From assembly GCF_000242595.2 (NCBI RefSeq), contig NC_017098.1, positions 1,054,001 to 1,118,000 on the forward strand: a DNA stretch of 64,000 bases, read 5' to 3'. The notes beneath the pieces are model-generated. The model did no database searches. It was not told where the DNA came from and saw nothing but the letters and a program-made list of their open reading frames with translations. Shown piece by piece: positions 42,867-51,185 of this stretch (its first letter is position 1; each line of letters starts with the position of its first letter). A program made the translations under genes and the position numbers. This stretch comes from Spirochaeta africana DSM 8902. GTDB taxonomy: Bacteria > Spirochaetota > Spirochaetia > DSM-27196 > DSM-8902.

Positions 42867-44405
42867 TTATACGGTCTTCAGTTTACTGCGGTCGAAGGTG
42901 GTGCCGGTCGCCAGGGCGACACTGTGGTAGCCGCCATCGTAGATCCCGATGCTCTTGTTACGCACGATGCTGTCGCAGTACATGCGAAGCAGATCATCTT
43001 CCTGGGTCATCAGGTCAATGGCCTGCAGGGTTTCCGGAATGGTACGGGTTTCACAGGTGCTGTCGCCAACCTCTGCACCGCGCACCGCGCCCCACATCTC
43101 GTGACCGCCGACGCGGGCATTGAAAATCTTCGGGACCGGGTAAAACGCCAGCTCACTGGGCTTGGTGATCATGATGTCGACAACACGCATCAGATAGTTG
43201 GTGGCATACACACCATGGTAGATGTTGTCGTGCAGGAACACATGGATCCCCTCGGCGTGCCCGGTGCGGATGCTGTCGGCATAGCTGCGGGTATCATCCC
43301 AGCTGAAGTGGGTGGTTACCTTGTGTATATCATTGCCAAGTTCTTTTTTCAGCCACTCCCAGTTGGAGGCGTGATCCCCGAGGTTCAAAAACAGCGCAAC
43401 CTTCTTTTCCGCTACCAGGGGCAGGCAATGCTTGAGGATAGCCAGAAACAGCTCGCGCTGTGCGCCGGCTCCACCCATGGTAACCATCAGGCGACGCGGT
43501 TCACCGGACTCCATCCGCGCAATGCGAGCGGCACAGTCATCCTCGATATTATGCACCAGCTCGTGGTCCACATGGTGACCAACGAAGTGCAGGGCATCCG
43601 CGGGTACCGGTTTCATGGTTCGGCCCTTCTCGTCGAAGCCGCGCATGGCACGAAAGCCGTAATACCCGGAAGGGGTTTGCACTGCATGCTTGGCGCCTTC
43701 TGTAAGCTGGAACGCCATTGGCCAGTTGTCAAACATCATGTCGACTACATTGGTCATACCCCCGGCAACGGCTCCCATGCAGTTCCACATATGGGCGGTA
43801 AGGATCGGCATGTCAGAGGGCAGGGTACCGAACAGCCCGGCGAACAGCTCGCTCATCTTGTAGTCTTTTACGTTGGTTTTCAGAAAACGCCAGGGCCAGC
43901 CGACAATCCAGGAATTCAGGAATGCGTTGAGCAGCGGCAGAGAAGGTTCCCCGGTGGTAACCGGCTCCCAGATATGGGTATTGAACCATGAGCTTCGCTG
44001 CGAGGTGCGCGAGAATCGACTGTACCAGGTGTTACAGAAGTTGATGACATCGGTTGAAATCCCGGGGATAGACAGTAAATCCATCCACAAGGGGGTGTAG
44101 CCCATCGCCTGGGCGCAGGAAGCCCCGGCCATAGCGATCCGGTAATGACCAAATCCCATCCGGATGGTGCTGCAGACCACTGCATTATCGGCTGAAATCG
44201 GTTCGCCATTTCCGTCACGCACGATATTCCGCAGTCCAAGCTCGCTGCCAAGGTAGGTGTTGTCCACCACCGAAAGGTTGTAGCTCTCGCTGGGATCAAA
44301 GTCGAACTTCTTTACGAACATGCGCTGCCATTTGTCGGTCTTACGCGATTGCTTTTTGCTCAGCTCGTTGCCGTATACGCTGTAGCGTCCGTTGTGTTTT
44401 TGCAT
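42867..44405 (-). CDS. Unrecognised enzyme, GT-B/glycosyltransferase-like, last gene of sugar ABC operon
   Basis: The 512-residue soluble protein starts at ATG 44405 behind AGGAG. I cannot name a characterised family. Two stretches resemble the two Rossmann-like halves of GT-B enzymes: CSTIRMGFGHYRIAMAGAS (about 65-83; GxGHxR near an N-terminal strand) and LMVTMGGAGAQRELFLAIL (about 322-340; glycine-rich C-terminal nucleotide loop), with ALFLNLGDHASNW after it. Tryptophan and histidine content is high (HMWNCMGAVAGG, FVGHHVDHELVHN). Its position after the two permease genes suggests it acts on the imported sugar as a phosphorylase, glycosyltransferase or epimerase. The identity is open. Confidence 0.72.
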   Translation of the reverse strand: MQKHNGRYSVYGNELSKKQSRKTDKWQRMFVKKFDFDPSESYNLSVVDNTYLGSELGLRNIVRDGNGEPISADNAVVCSTIRMGFGHYRIAMAGASCAQAMGYTPLWMDLLSIPGISTDVINFCNTWYSRFSRTSQRSSWFNTHIWEPVTTGEPSLPLLNAFLNSWIVGWPWRFLKTNVKDYKMSELFAGLFGTLPSDMPILTAHMWNCMGAVAGGMTNVVDMMFDNWPMAFQLTEGAKHAVQTPSGYYGFRAMRGFDEKGRTMKPVPADALHFVGHHVDHELVHNIEDDCAARIARMESGEPRRLMVTMGGAGAQRELFLAILKHCLPLVAEKKVALFLNLGDHASNWEWLKKELGNDIHKVTTHFSWDDTRSYADSIRTGHAEGIHVFLHDNIYHGVYATNYLMRVVDIMITKPSELAFYPVPKIFNARVGGHEMWGAVRGAEVGDSTCETRTIPETLQAIDLMTQEDDLLRMYCDSIVRNKSIGIYDGGYHSVALATGTTFDRSKLKTV

Positions 44406-44472
44406 CTCTGTGTGCTCCTGGGTATGTTTCGCAGCCGGCATACAGCCGGCTGAATTGTGCGTGGTCAGGTGA

Positions 44473-45381
44473 TCAGCCCTTCTCTGCCCCGACGGTCAGG
44501 CCGGAGATAAAGAATCGCTGGAACAGCAGGAAAACGATCAGCGGCGGTATTGCCGCCAGTATCGAACCGGCTGCTATTATATTATAGTTGGTTATAAACT
44601 GTCCCTGCATATTCGCCAAGCCCTGGGTAACCGTCATGACCCGGTTCTGATTCAGTAGTACCAGGGACCACAGCAGGTCGTTCCAGATCCAGGTGAACTC
44701 AAGGACGGCCAGGGCTGCCAGGCTCGGCAGCGCCAGCGGCATAATGATGCGAAAAAAGATCGTCAGATCCCTGGCACCGTCCATCCTGGTCGCCTCTATC
44801 AGACTGAAGGGAAGGGTGCGTAAAAAGTTACGCAGAAAGTACACACAGAATCCCAGCTGAAACGAGATATGAAACAGACTGACCCCGCGATAGGTATTGA
44901 TTAATCCCAGGCTGTCGCTCATGCGAAATACCGGAATCATCAGCATCTGAAAGGGTATCAGCATCCCGGCTACGAACACAATCAGAATGGTATGATTCAA
45001 CTTGAAGCGATAAAACGCCAGCGCAAAGGCCCCGAGGCTGGCAATCGCAAGGGTGCCGACCACTGAAGGCACGGTAATCATAAAGCTGTTGAACATGTAG
45101 CGCGACATGCCGGCACGGGTCCAGGCCGCCGCAAAGTTATCCCAGGTCCACTCCTGGGGAATCGACCACATATGCGGGGTGGACATCAGTTCGTTCATGC
45201 TTTTTCCGGCGGTAAACACTGCGATGAACACCGGTATCAGCCAGACCAGTACCAGGGTGGTGGCGCCGATGTAGAACAGGGCTGCCATAATGCGTTTTTT
45301 GGTGTTTCGCTTACGTTTTTGCTGGAGATCGATGGCTGCCGTGGTTCGGGACGGCGCTTGTGCAAGATTCAGTGAACTCAT
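44473..45381 (-). CDS. Carbohydrate ABC transporter permease (MalG/AraQ type)
   Basis: The 302-residue protein has six helices and the EAA-loop motif typical of the second permease: EATRMDGARDLTIFFRIIMPLALPSLAAL. It pairs with the upstream permease 9 bp away and the binding protein to import an oligosaccharide or sugar. No ATPase gene is present, so a shared MsmX/UgpC-like ATPase elsewhere is assumed. It has a slightly extended, Lys/Arg-rich cytoplasmic N-terminus. Confidence 0.93.
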   Translation of the reverse strand: MSSLNLAQAPSRTTAAIDLQQKRKRNTKKRIMAALFYIGATTLVLVWLIPVFIAVFTAGKSMNELMSTPHMWSIPQEWTWDNFAAAWTRAGMSRYMFNSFMITVPSVVGTLAIASLGAFALAFYRFKLNHTILIVFVAGMLIPFQMLMIPVFRMSDSLGLINTYRGVSLFHISFQLGFCVYFLRNFLRTLPFSLIEATRMDGARDLTIFFRIIMPLALPSLAALAVLEFTWIWNDLLWSLVLLNQNRVMTVTQGLANMQGQFITNYNIIAAGSILAAIPPLIVFLLFQRFFISGLTVGAEKG

Positions 45382-45390
45382 GGTGACCTC

Positions 45391-46269
45391 CTACAAATCT
45401 TCTTCTTTTTTCAGGGTGATGTTCACGTAGAACAGGATGAATGCAAGGGTTATCAGGAACTGGATTACCGCAATGGCACTGCCGTACCCGTAGTCCTGGT
45501 ACTGAAAGCTGGAGGTATACATATAGCTTGCCAGCACCTGGGCTGCGCGCGGCTGGGCATTGGTCATAACATAGACAATGTCAAAGGCGCGCAGACTGTC
45601 GATAATCGAAATGGTAATGGCTACGATGGTTGCCGGCTTTAACATCGGCAGCACAATATTCTTGAAGCGCTGCAACCAGTTGGCCCCGTCAATCATGGAG
45701 GCCTCGATCAGCTCGGTCGGGACATTCTTGAGCCCGGCAATATACAGGATCATGACGTAGGGTACCTGACGCCAGACCCCGACCATGATCAATGCCCGGG
45801 TCATGTAGTTCGGATCTCCCAGCCATTGTCGGGTCAGGCCATCCAGGCCGATCATACGCAGGGTAGTGTTCAGGGCACCGAAATTCGGATGATAGATCCA
45901 CGCCCAGATGGTACCAATAACCGCAAACGACAGGGTCATCGGTATAAAAAACGCGGTCTTGAACCATCGGGTTCCGGGATAGTTCTGATTAAAAAACATG
46001 GCAATGGCCAGTCCCAGCGGAATCGGGACAATGATGAATGCGATCATCCACTGGAGGTTGTTCCAGAGGGCCAGATGGAATGTGCTGTCTTGCAGCAGGC
46101 GGAAAAAGTTGGCAAGTCCGATGTAGCGGGACTCGATCAGGATGCTGCTGCGATCTGTCAGGCTGAACACCATGCTCTGAACGATCGGAGCCAGCACCCA
46201 TATGGTGTACATGACCAGCGGGATCGCCAGAAACTTCATCGGTGTCATCCATTTCTTGCTGTGTGTCAT
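45391..46269 (-). CDS. Carbohydrate ABC transporter permease (MalF/UgpA type)
   Basis: The 292-residue protein has six helices, and the EAA loop is ELIEASMIDGANWLQRFKNIVLPML. The start MTHSKKWMTPMKFLAIPLVMYT is typical of first-permease genes. It is 87 bp after the binding-protein gene, separated by a strong hairpin, and 9 bp before the second permease. Confidence 0.93.
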   Translation of the reverse strand: MTHSKKWMTPMKFLAIPLVMYTIWVLAPIVQSMVFSLTDRSSILIESRYIGLANFFRLLQDSTFHLALWNNLQWMIAFIIVPIPLGLAIAMFFNQNYPGTRWFKTAFFIPMTLSFAVIGTIWAWIYHPNFGALNTTLRMIGLDGLTRQWLGDPNYMTRALIMVGVWRQVPYVMILYIAGLKNVPTELIEASMIDGANWLQRFKNIVLPMLKPATIVAITISIIDSLRAFDIVYVMTNAQPRAAQVLASYMYTSSFQYQDYGYGSAIAVIQFLITLAFILFYVNITLKKEEDL

Positions 46270-46309
46270 TGTGATTCTCTCCTCGGATTTACGGCAACAC
46301 GTAGAAGGT

Positions 46310-46331
46310 GCCCCGGGGAAACCCCCGGGGC
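46310..46331 (-). promoter_or_regulatory. Intercistronic stem-loop between binding-protein and permease genes
   Basis: GCCCCGGGG and CCCCGGGGC pair perfectly over a four-base loop (AAAC) with no T-run. Such structures usually protect the upstream mRNA and let the binding protein be made in excess of the permeases. Confidence 0.7.
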
Positions 46332-46356
46332 GAAACGGTCGATCCCTGTGAAGCGA

Positions 46357-47610
46357 TTAGGGATCCTCGGCATGGATACGTTCACGATCAGCATCCAGTG
46401 CACGCAGGATTTGTGGGATGCGGTTCGGGTTCTCCATAGCCTCGATGAATGCGTTCATGCCGCGAGCAGCCATCTCCTCGGGAGCATCACGATCGTAGAA
46501 CTGCATAGCGCCGATAGCGCCCTGTACCATTTCCAGTCCCTTTTCGGCCTGTGCATCCGGGGGTGCTACATGCTGGTTCGCTGCAAGACGTCCAAGTTCA
46601 TTGGCAAACATTGCCTGGGATTCCTCGGTAGCAAGATAATTGATAAACCGCATGGCGGCTTCCTTGTTGCGGGCATTGGCCGGAATCATGTAGCCGTCAG
46701 TCGGGGTGTCGACCGCATATCCCTGGCCTGCTTCCATGGTCGGAAAGCGGAAGAAGTCCAGGTTCGGCTTTACATCATCCGGAGCTACGTCGTACAGGAA
46801 CTGTCCCATCAGGTACATACCGGCTTCTCCGTTGAACAGCGGGGTGGTTGCTTCCTGCCAGCTGTAGCTGGTGGCGTTCTCCATGATGTAACCGCGTTCG
46901 TTCAGCATTGCGAAGGTCTCAAAGACCTCCTGCATACCGGGATCGGTATAGGGGATGTTTCCTGCAGTCAGATCCATGTGGTAGTCAAATCCGTTGATCA
47001 TGGTGTTCAGTGCGCCCAGCCATCCACCAGCAGTCCAGGTGTCACGGGCGCCGATGGCAATCGGGGCAATCCCGTTCTGCTTCAGGGTTTCGGAAACGGC
47101 CAGGAACTCATCCCAGGTTTCGGGAACCTCGAGGCCCAGCTCATCGAATACCTCGGTGTTGTAGTATACCGCCCACCAGTACCAGCTCTGCGGCAGAAAG
47201 TAGATATCGCCGTCGTAGCTTGAGGCGCGGATAAATGCTTCCGGGAAGGCATCTTCGAACTCGCCGGGTGCAAAGGCATCGTTCAGCGGCTCCAGCAGGC
47301 CGCGCTCGGCGAATGCCTGCATACGATAGCCGGCAAACCAGGTGACAACATCCGGCGCATTGCGGCTGGTCAGCCAGTTCGGCAGCACAATCTTGAACTG
47401 CTCATGGGCGGTCGTATTTACCTCGACACGAATATCGGGGTTCTTGGACTCGAAATCCGCTACCAGGTTCTCGAAGGCCAGCTTCGGTGCCTCGTCGGAC
47501 ATGTACGAATTGACGGTGAGTGTGGTTACGCCATCGGTTTCCCGTTGGCCGGCCGCAAACACCAGAGCCGGGAGTGCTGCTATCAGCACTACAATCATGA
47601 TCTTCCTCAT
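46357..47610 (-). CDS. Sugar ABC transporter substrate-binding protein
   Basis: The 417-residue protein starts at ATG 47610 (AGGAGG site). The signal peptide MRKIMIVVLIAALPALVFA is followed by AGQRE, a pattern common in spirochaete binding proteins; there is no lipobox Cys. The family 1 fold is clear: LTVNSYMSDEAPKLAFENLVADFE, APDVVTWFAGYRMQAFAERGLLEPL, YWWAVYYNTEVFDELGLEVPETWDEF, MRFINYLATEESQAM. It binds an oligosaccharide or glycoside. It heads the ABC operon; the upstream region contains the two-component terminator. Confidence 0.93.
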   Translation of the reverse strand: MRKIMIVVLIAALPALVFAAGQRETDGVTTLTVNSYMSDEAPKLAFENLVADFESKNPDIRVEVNTTAHEQFKIVLPNWLTSRNAPDVVTWFAGYRMQAFAERGLLEPLNDAFAPGEFEDAFPEAFIRASSYDGDIYFLPQSWYWWAVYYNTEVFDELGLEVPETWDEFLAVSETLKQNGIAPIAIGARDTWTAGGWLGALNTMINGFDYHMDLTAGNIPYTDPGMQEVFETFAMLNERGYIMENATSYSWQEATTPLFNGEAGMYLMGQFLYDVAPDDVKPNLDFFRFPTMEAGQGYAVDTPTDGYMIPANARNKEAAMRFINYLATEESQAMFANELGRLAANQHVAPPDAQAEKGLEMVQGAIGAMQFYDRDAPEEMAARGMNAFIEAMENPNRIPQILRALDADRERIHAEDP

Positions 47611-47698
47611 ACTGCTTCCTCCTATGAAGGTTTTACTCATTGAGGTAACTGTACGCCCGGTTCGTGCAGCGCGACAGAAACAAAAATCCCGTTTTTAC

Positions 47699-47728
47699 AA
47701 AAAAAATCCGGTACATTTGTACCGGATT
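47699..47728 (-). terminator. Intrinsic terminator of the two-component operon
   Basis: AATCCGGTACA (47705-47715) and TGTACCGGATT (47718-47728) form an 11-bp stem with a 2-base centre. On the minus strand it is followed by a T-run of about eight (A-run 47699-47706 on the plus strand). Confidence 0.85.
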
Positions 47729-47738
47729 CTGGCTGGGG

Positions 47739-48410
47739 TCAGTGTTCATGGTACCGGATCTTGTTGGCCAGCTGAATGATCTGGAAGCGATCATGGATTT
47801 CCAGTTTGGAGTAGATGATGCTGACATGGTTGCGGACGGTTTGCTCGGCAATACACAGCTTGTCTGCTATCTGCTCGTTGTCGTAGCCGGTAGCAATCAG
47901 GGTGAATATCTCCCGTTCCCGCTTGGTCAGGCTGTCAAACCACTCGAACTGCTCGCCGATCTTCTGGATACTCGGCCGGCTGTCGTCATGGATTCCCTGT
48001 ACCAGCTTGGCCGCGACCTGGGGGCTGATCTGCAGCACCCCGGACTCCAGGGCGCGGATGCTGGCGATCAGCTCTGTCGGGGAGATATCCTTTAAAAGGT
48101 AACCCGAGGCACCGTGGGTCAGGGCCTGGCGGACATAGTCATCCTCATCATAGGTGGACAGCATGATTACCTTGATATCCGGATAACGTTCGCGCAGCAG
48201 CCGGGTGGCCTCCACCCCGTTCATCTCCGGCATGTGTACATCCATCAGTACGATGTTGGGATTGTGCTGTTCAGCCAGATCCAGGGCATGTCGACCGTTT
48301 CTGGCCAGGGCGACAACCTCAAGATCCTCGGCGTAGTTGGTAATAAATGTTTTCAGGCTTTCTGCAAACAGCTGCTGGTCATCAACGATCAGTATGCGGC
48401 TGCGATTCAT
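47739..48410 (-). CDS. NarL/FixJ-type response regulator
   Basis: The 223-residue protein has a receiver domain with phosphoacceptor Asp 57 (NIVLMDVHMPEMNG), ThrSer/Lys switch region (VIMLSTYDEDDYV; SGYLLKDIS), and a LuxR-type HTH (LTKREREIFTLIATGYDN; TVRNHVSIIYSKLEI) at about 155-210. Its start overlaps the kinase stop by 4 bp. A likely target is the downstream sugar operon, since the two units are adjacent and in the same direction. Confidence 0.94.
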   Translation of the reverse strand: MNRSRILIVDDQQLFAESLKTFITNYAEDLEVVALARNGRHALDLAEQHNPNIVLMDVHMPEMNGVEATRLLRERYPDIKVIMLSTYDEDDYVRQALTHGASGYLLKDISPTELIASIRALESGVLQISPQVAAKLVQGIHDDSRPSIQKIGEQFEWFDSLTKREREIFTLIATGYDNEQIADKLCIAEQTVRNHVSIIYSKLEIHDRFQIIQLANKIRYHEH

Positions 48411-49822
48411 GTGCGAGCCTCCCTTTCTTGCGGGGGTGTGACCGGTGCCGGTTGGTCACCTTCTGCCTCGGGGGTATGCCGGGCGCGGTAGGTGCTGCCA
48501 TGCGGCACCAGCGGTACGCAGATGTACAGGCGGAACCCGCCTTCCGGGGCATTACCGGCTTCTATGCTTCCCCCCAGGCGGCGAGTGCGTTCCTCCATCC
48601 CGATCAGCCCGATTCCCTTGTGGATCTCGCTGCTGCCGATACCATTATCATGGATGTTGATGATAAGCGTATCCTGATGTATCCAGAAGTGCAGGCTGAC
48701 CTGCGATGCCTTGCCGTGCCTGATGGCGTTGGTCAGGCTCTCCTGCACGATACGGTAGAGACTGCGGTTCAGCTCGGTATCGAAGCTGGCCGGCAGGTTG
48801 CCGAAATGCAGCTCGACCGTGGTTCCGGTAACCTGCTGGAAGATACTGGTGATTTTGTGGATGGTACGCAAGCCGCTGTCACTGCCGTGACGCACCTCGC
48901 GCTGCTTGCGCAGCGCGATACGGGTTTCCTGCAATCCCTCCTGCGCCTGTTTACGGGCATTGGTCAGCAGTTCCGTCAGCTGCTGCGGGTTCCGATTGCC
49001 GGTGCTGATCGCGGCATCCATCAGCGCGATCAGATTGGTGAACATGTATCCGGAGATATCGTGCAGTTCCCGGCTGATCCGGTTGCGCTCACGCTCGGCG
49101 GATTGCGCGTCGGCGGTCTGCGCCCAGCGCTGCAGCCGCTGGTTGAACTCGGACAGGTTGTCCAGACTTGTTTCCTGCTGCCGCGACAACTGGTAATAAT
49201 GGCGATAACGGTATGCATAGCTGGCCAGCAGCTGAAAAGCGGTGGCCAAGAATACCAGCAGGATAAGGATCAGCAGCGTGCCCAGGGCAGGGATCGGGTC
49301 CATACCGACCGGTGCAAAGGCATTACGCCCCAGTAATGTGCTGTTGAGTCCGATCCATACAATCCCCAGCAGAAGTGCCAGATGCAGACTCGTCCTGCCA
49401 ATCAGGTGACGATCCAGAAGTGAGGTTTCTGCCTGCTGCACCATGATCAGCGGCAGGGGTATCAGCAGAAAGTCGGTTACCGTATAGGTAATCAGGATCA
49501 GGAACAGAATCTTGACCGCCAGCAGGCTGCGAATAGCTGGTGGACTGTGCAGGAGATGCAGCAGCAGACTGGCTGCCGCAATGCCGATAATGTATACCAT
49601 CACGGTTTCGTGATAATACGCGGCAGTTTCCCGCTGAGCCAGACTCATGTGGAAGCCAGCCCCGGCGGCAGCATAGCCCAGCAGCTGCAGCACCAGCAGC
49701 GGGGTGTGGAAACGGCTGGTATCAGGGCGGCGGGGGAACCGGCGGTCGCGCAGTTGGACAATCCAGCGTCGCACGGCAGTGTGCATGTACTGATGAATGT
49801 AGGCTGGTCTTGCTGGCTGCAT
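48407..49822 (-). CDS. Membrane histidine kinase (HisKA_3, NarX/DesK-like)
   Basis: The 471-residue protein has about six hydrophobic helices in residues 30-225 (a possible multi-pass sensor with little periplasmic sequence). A coiled linker and the HisKA_3 phosphorylation site follow (RNRISRELHDISGYM, His about 255). The HATPase has N-box LTNAIRHGKA, G1 IHDNGIGSS and G2 GLIGMEERTRRLGG. It is paired with the overlapping regulator gene. It starts at a leaderless-type promoter divergent from the PP2C gene. Confidence 0.92.
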   Translation of the reverse strand: MQPARPAYIHQYMHTAVRRWIVQLRDRRFPRRPDTSRFHTPLLVLQLLGYAAAGAGFHMSLAQRETAAYYHETVMVYIIGIAAASLLLHLLHSPPAIRSLLAVKILFLILITYTVTDFLLIPLPLIMVQQAETSLLDRHLIGRTSLHLALLLGIVWIGLNSTLLGRNAFAPVGMDPIPALGTLLILILLVFLATAFQLLASYAYRYRHYYQLSRQQETSLDNLSEFNQRLQRWAQTADAQSAERERNRISRELHDISGYMFTNLIALMDAAISTGNRNPQQLTELLTNARKQAQEGLQETRIALRKQREVRHGSDSGLRTIHKITSIFQQVTGTTVELHFGNLPASFDTELNRSLYRIVQESLTNAIRHGKASQVSLHFWIHQDTLIINIHDNGIGSSEIHKGIGLIGMEERTRRLGGSIEAGNAPEGGFRLYICVPLVPHGSTYRARHTPEAEGDQPAPVTPPQEREART

Positions 49823-49858
49823 CCCCTAACTGTAAGCGCGCCGGCTGGAAAATGTCCA
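49823..49858 (-). promoter_or_regulatory. Leaderless-type promoter for the kinase-regulator operon
   Basis: Minus strand: -35 TGGACA (49853-49858), 18-nt spacer, -10 TACAGT (49829-49834), six bases, then ATG 49822. Confidence 0.5.
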
Positions 49859-49890
49859 GCAAAACCTGTAGCTGCCGGCAGCTGTTTTTT

Positions 49891-49919
49891 TTGCAGAAAG
49901 CAAAAACCCGTAGTAGACT
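49891..49919 (+). promoter_or_regulatory. Leaderless-type promoter for the PP2C phosphatase gene
   Basis: -35 TTGCAG (49891-49896), 17-nt spacer, -10 TAGACT (49914-49919), six bases, then ATG 49926. It is back-to-back with the kinase promoter in a 103-bp gap. Confidence 0.6.
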
Positions 49920-49925
49920 GTGTGG

Positions 49926-51131
49926 ATGGATGACAGACAGGTTACCGACATACTGCACAAGGAATACGCCCTTACCCAGGTAGGCGCGATCGCACAGTTT
50001 GTGTCACCCCTCAGTACCTACTCCGGGCTGGATGAGGCGCGCGAGGTGTTTGCTGAGGACGAGGACCTGGCAGCAATACCGATCGAAAATGATGATGGAC
50101 GGGTCTTTGCCGTGGTAACCCGCGACCAGATCATGGCTCAATCCGGCTCGCTGCTGGGGGCGCTCACCCACGGTTCCTTGCAGAAGTGCCTGAGTACCGA
50201 GGTTATTCGCATCCAGGCGCGCGAGAACGTCGATCGCATCATCGAGGATTTGTTTGTAAAGCAGGACAAAACCGTATCCGGTACACTGCTGGTCTACAAG
50301 AACAGTCGCGATTTCCTCGGGGTTGTCAGCTTCCAGAACCTGGTACGGCATAGTGCGCAGCTCCGTGCACGCGCCCTCGACCGTGCCCGTCAGATCCAGG
50401 AATTCCTGATCACTTCGGGTACATATCCGGATCCACCCTTTGCCGCCGAGCTGCTGATACGCATGGCGCATGAGGTGGGGGGCGATTTTTTCCAGCTTCT
50501 GAAGCTGAGTGAGTCGGGGTATCTGTGTGCCGGATTCGATGTATCGGGAAAAAATATCTCGGCATCCCTGTCCACCAGTATTATTGCCTCGTGTCTGGCG
50601 ACCCTGCAGCATACCAAAAGACTGTCTGCCATGAGCCCGGCGCAGATCGCCGGTATCCTGCACACCCTGGTTGACAAGATGACCCCGGTCGGGGTTTTTG
50701 TCGCTGCCGGCATGGTGTTTATCGATCTGGAGCGACGCGAACTGATTATCGGAAATATGGGGTTCTCTACCATCTATATCCATCAATACAGTGCCGATGC
50801 CGCCAAATGGAAACGGGTGCCCAGTAAAATGGCACCCCTTGGCATTCCAGGGGATGCCGGCAGCGAGTTCCGATTTGCCCGTGTCGGGATTGATGAGGGA
50901 GCATCGGTTTTCATGTTCTCTGACGGGCTTACGGACATTCGCAATGAAGACGGGGTAATGTACGAGGATGAGCGAATCGAGGCATTTCTTGCCGAGCACG
51001 GCACCAAACCGGCCAGGGAGTTTGTCGAACTGCTTGAACAGGAGGTCGTGCGCTTTATCGGCAAGGCTCCCCAGGCCGATGATGTGACCGCCATCATGCT
51101 GAATATCCCGGCTGCTTCGGCAGCGGAATAA
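49926..51131 (+). CDS. PP2C-type (SpoIIE/RsbU) serine phosphatase with N-terminal CBS-like domains
   Basis: The 401-residue protein has a CBS-like pair at about 10-145 (AAIPIENDDGRVFAVVTRDQIM; GTLLVYKNSRDFLGVVSFQNLV). A SpoIIE domain follows with the metal residues in place: HEVGGDFFQLL (about 180), FSDGLTDIRNEDG (about 331) and ADDVTAIML (about 383). Such proteins dephosphorylate anti-sigma-factor antagonists. No antagonist or anti-sigma gene is in the window. The CBS pair suggests sensing of adenine nucleotides, which is an inference. Confidence 0.88.
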   Translation: MDDRQVTDILHKEYALTQVGAIAQFVSPLSTYSGLDEAREVFAEDEDLAAIPIENDDGRVFAVVTRDQIMAQSGSLLGALTHGSLQKCLSTEVIRIQARENVDRIIEDLFVKQDKTVSGTLLVYKNSRDFLGVVSFQNLVRHSAQLRARALDRARQIQEFLITSGTYPDPPFAAELLIRMAHEVGGDFFQLLKLSESGYLCAGFDVSGKNISASLSTSIIASCLATLQHTKRLSAMSPAQIAGILHTLVDKMTPVGVFVAAGMVFIDLERRELIIGNMGFSTIYIHQYSADAAKWKRVPSKMAPLGIPGDAGSEFRFARVGIDEGASVFMFSDGLTDIRNEDGVMYEDERIEAFLAEHGTKPAREFVELLEQEVVRFIGKAPQADDVTAIMLNIPAASAAE

Positions 51132-51185
51132 TATCCAGCCGGGTCGACCCTGGTACAGGATCTGCCTGGCCGGCTACAGCACCAG

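Noticed and set aside
45826-47223. Long plus-strand frame over the ABC permease and binding-protein genes
   Set aside because: Both underlying minus-strand genes are strongly conserved families; the overlapping frame lacks a Shine-Dalgarno and recognisable motifs.
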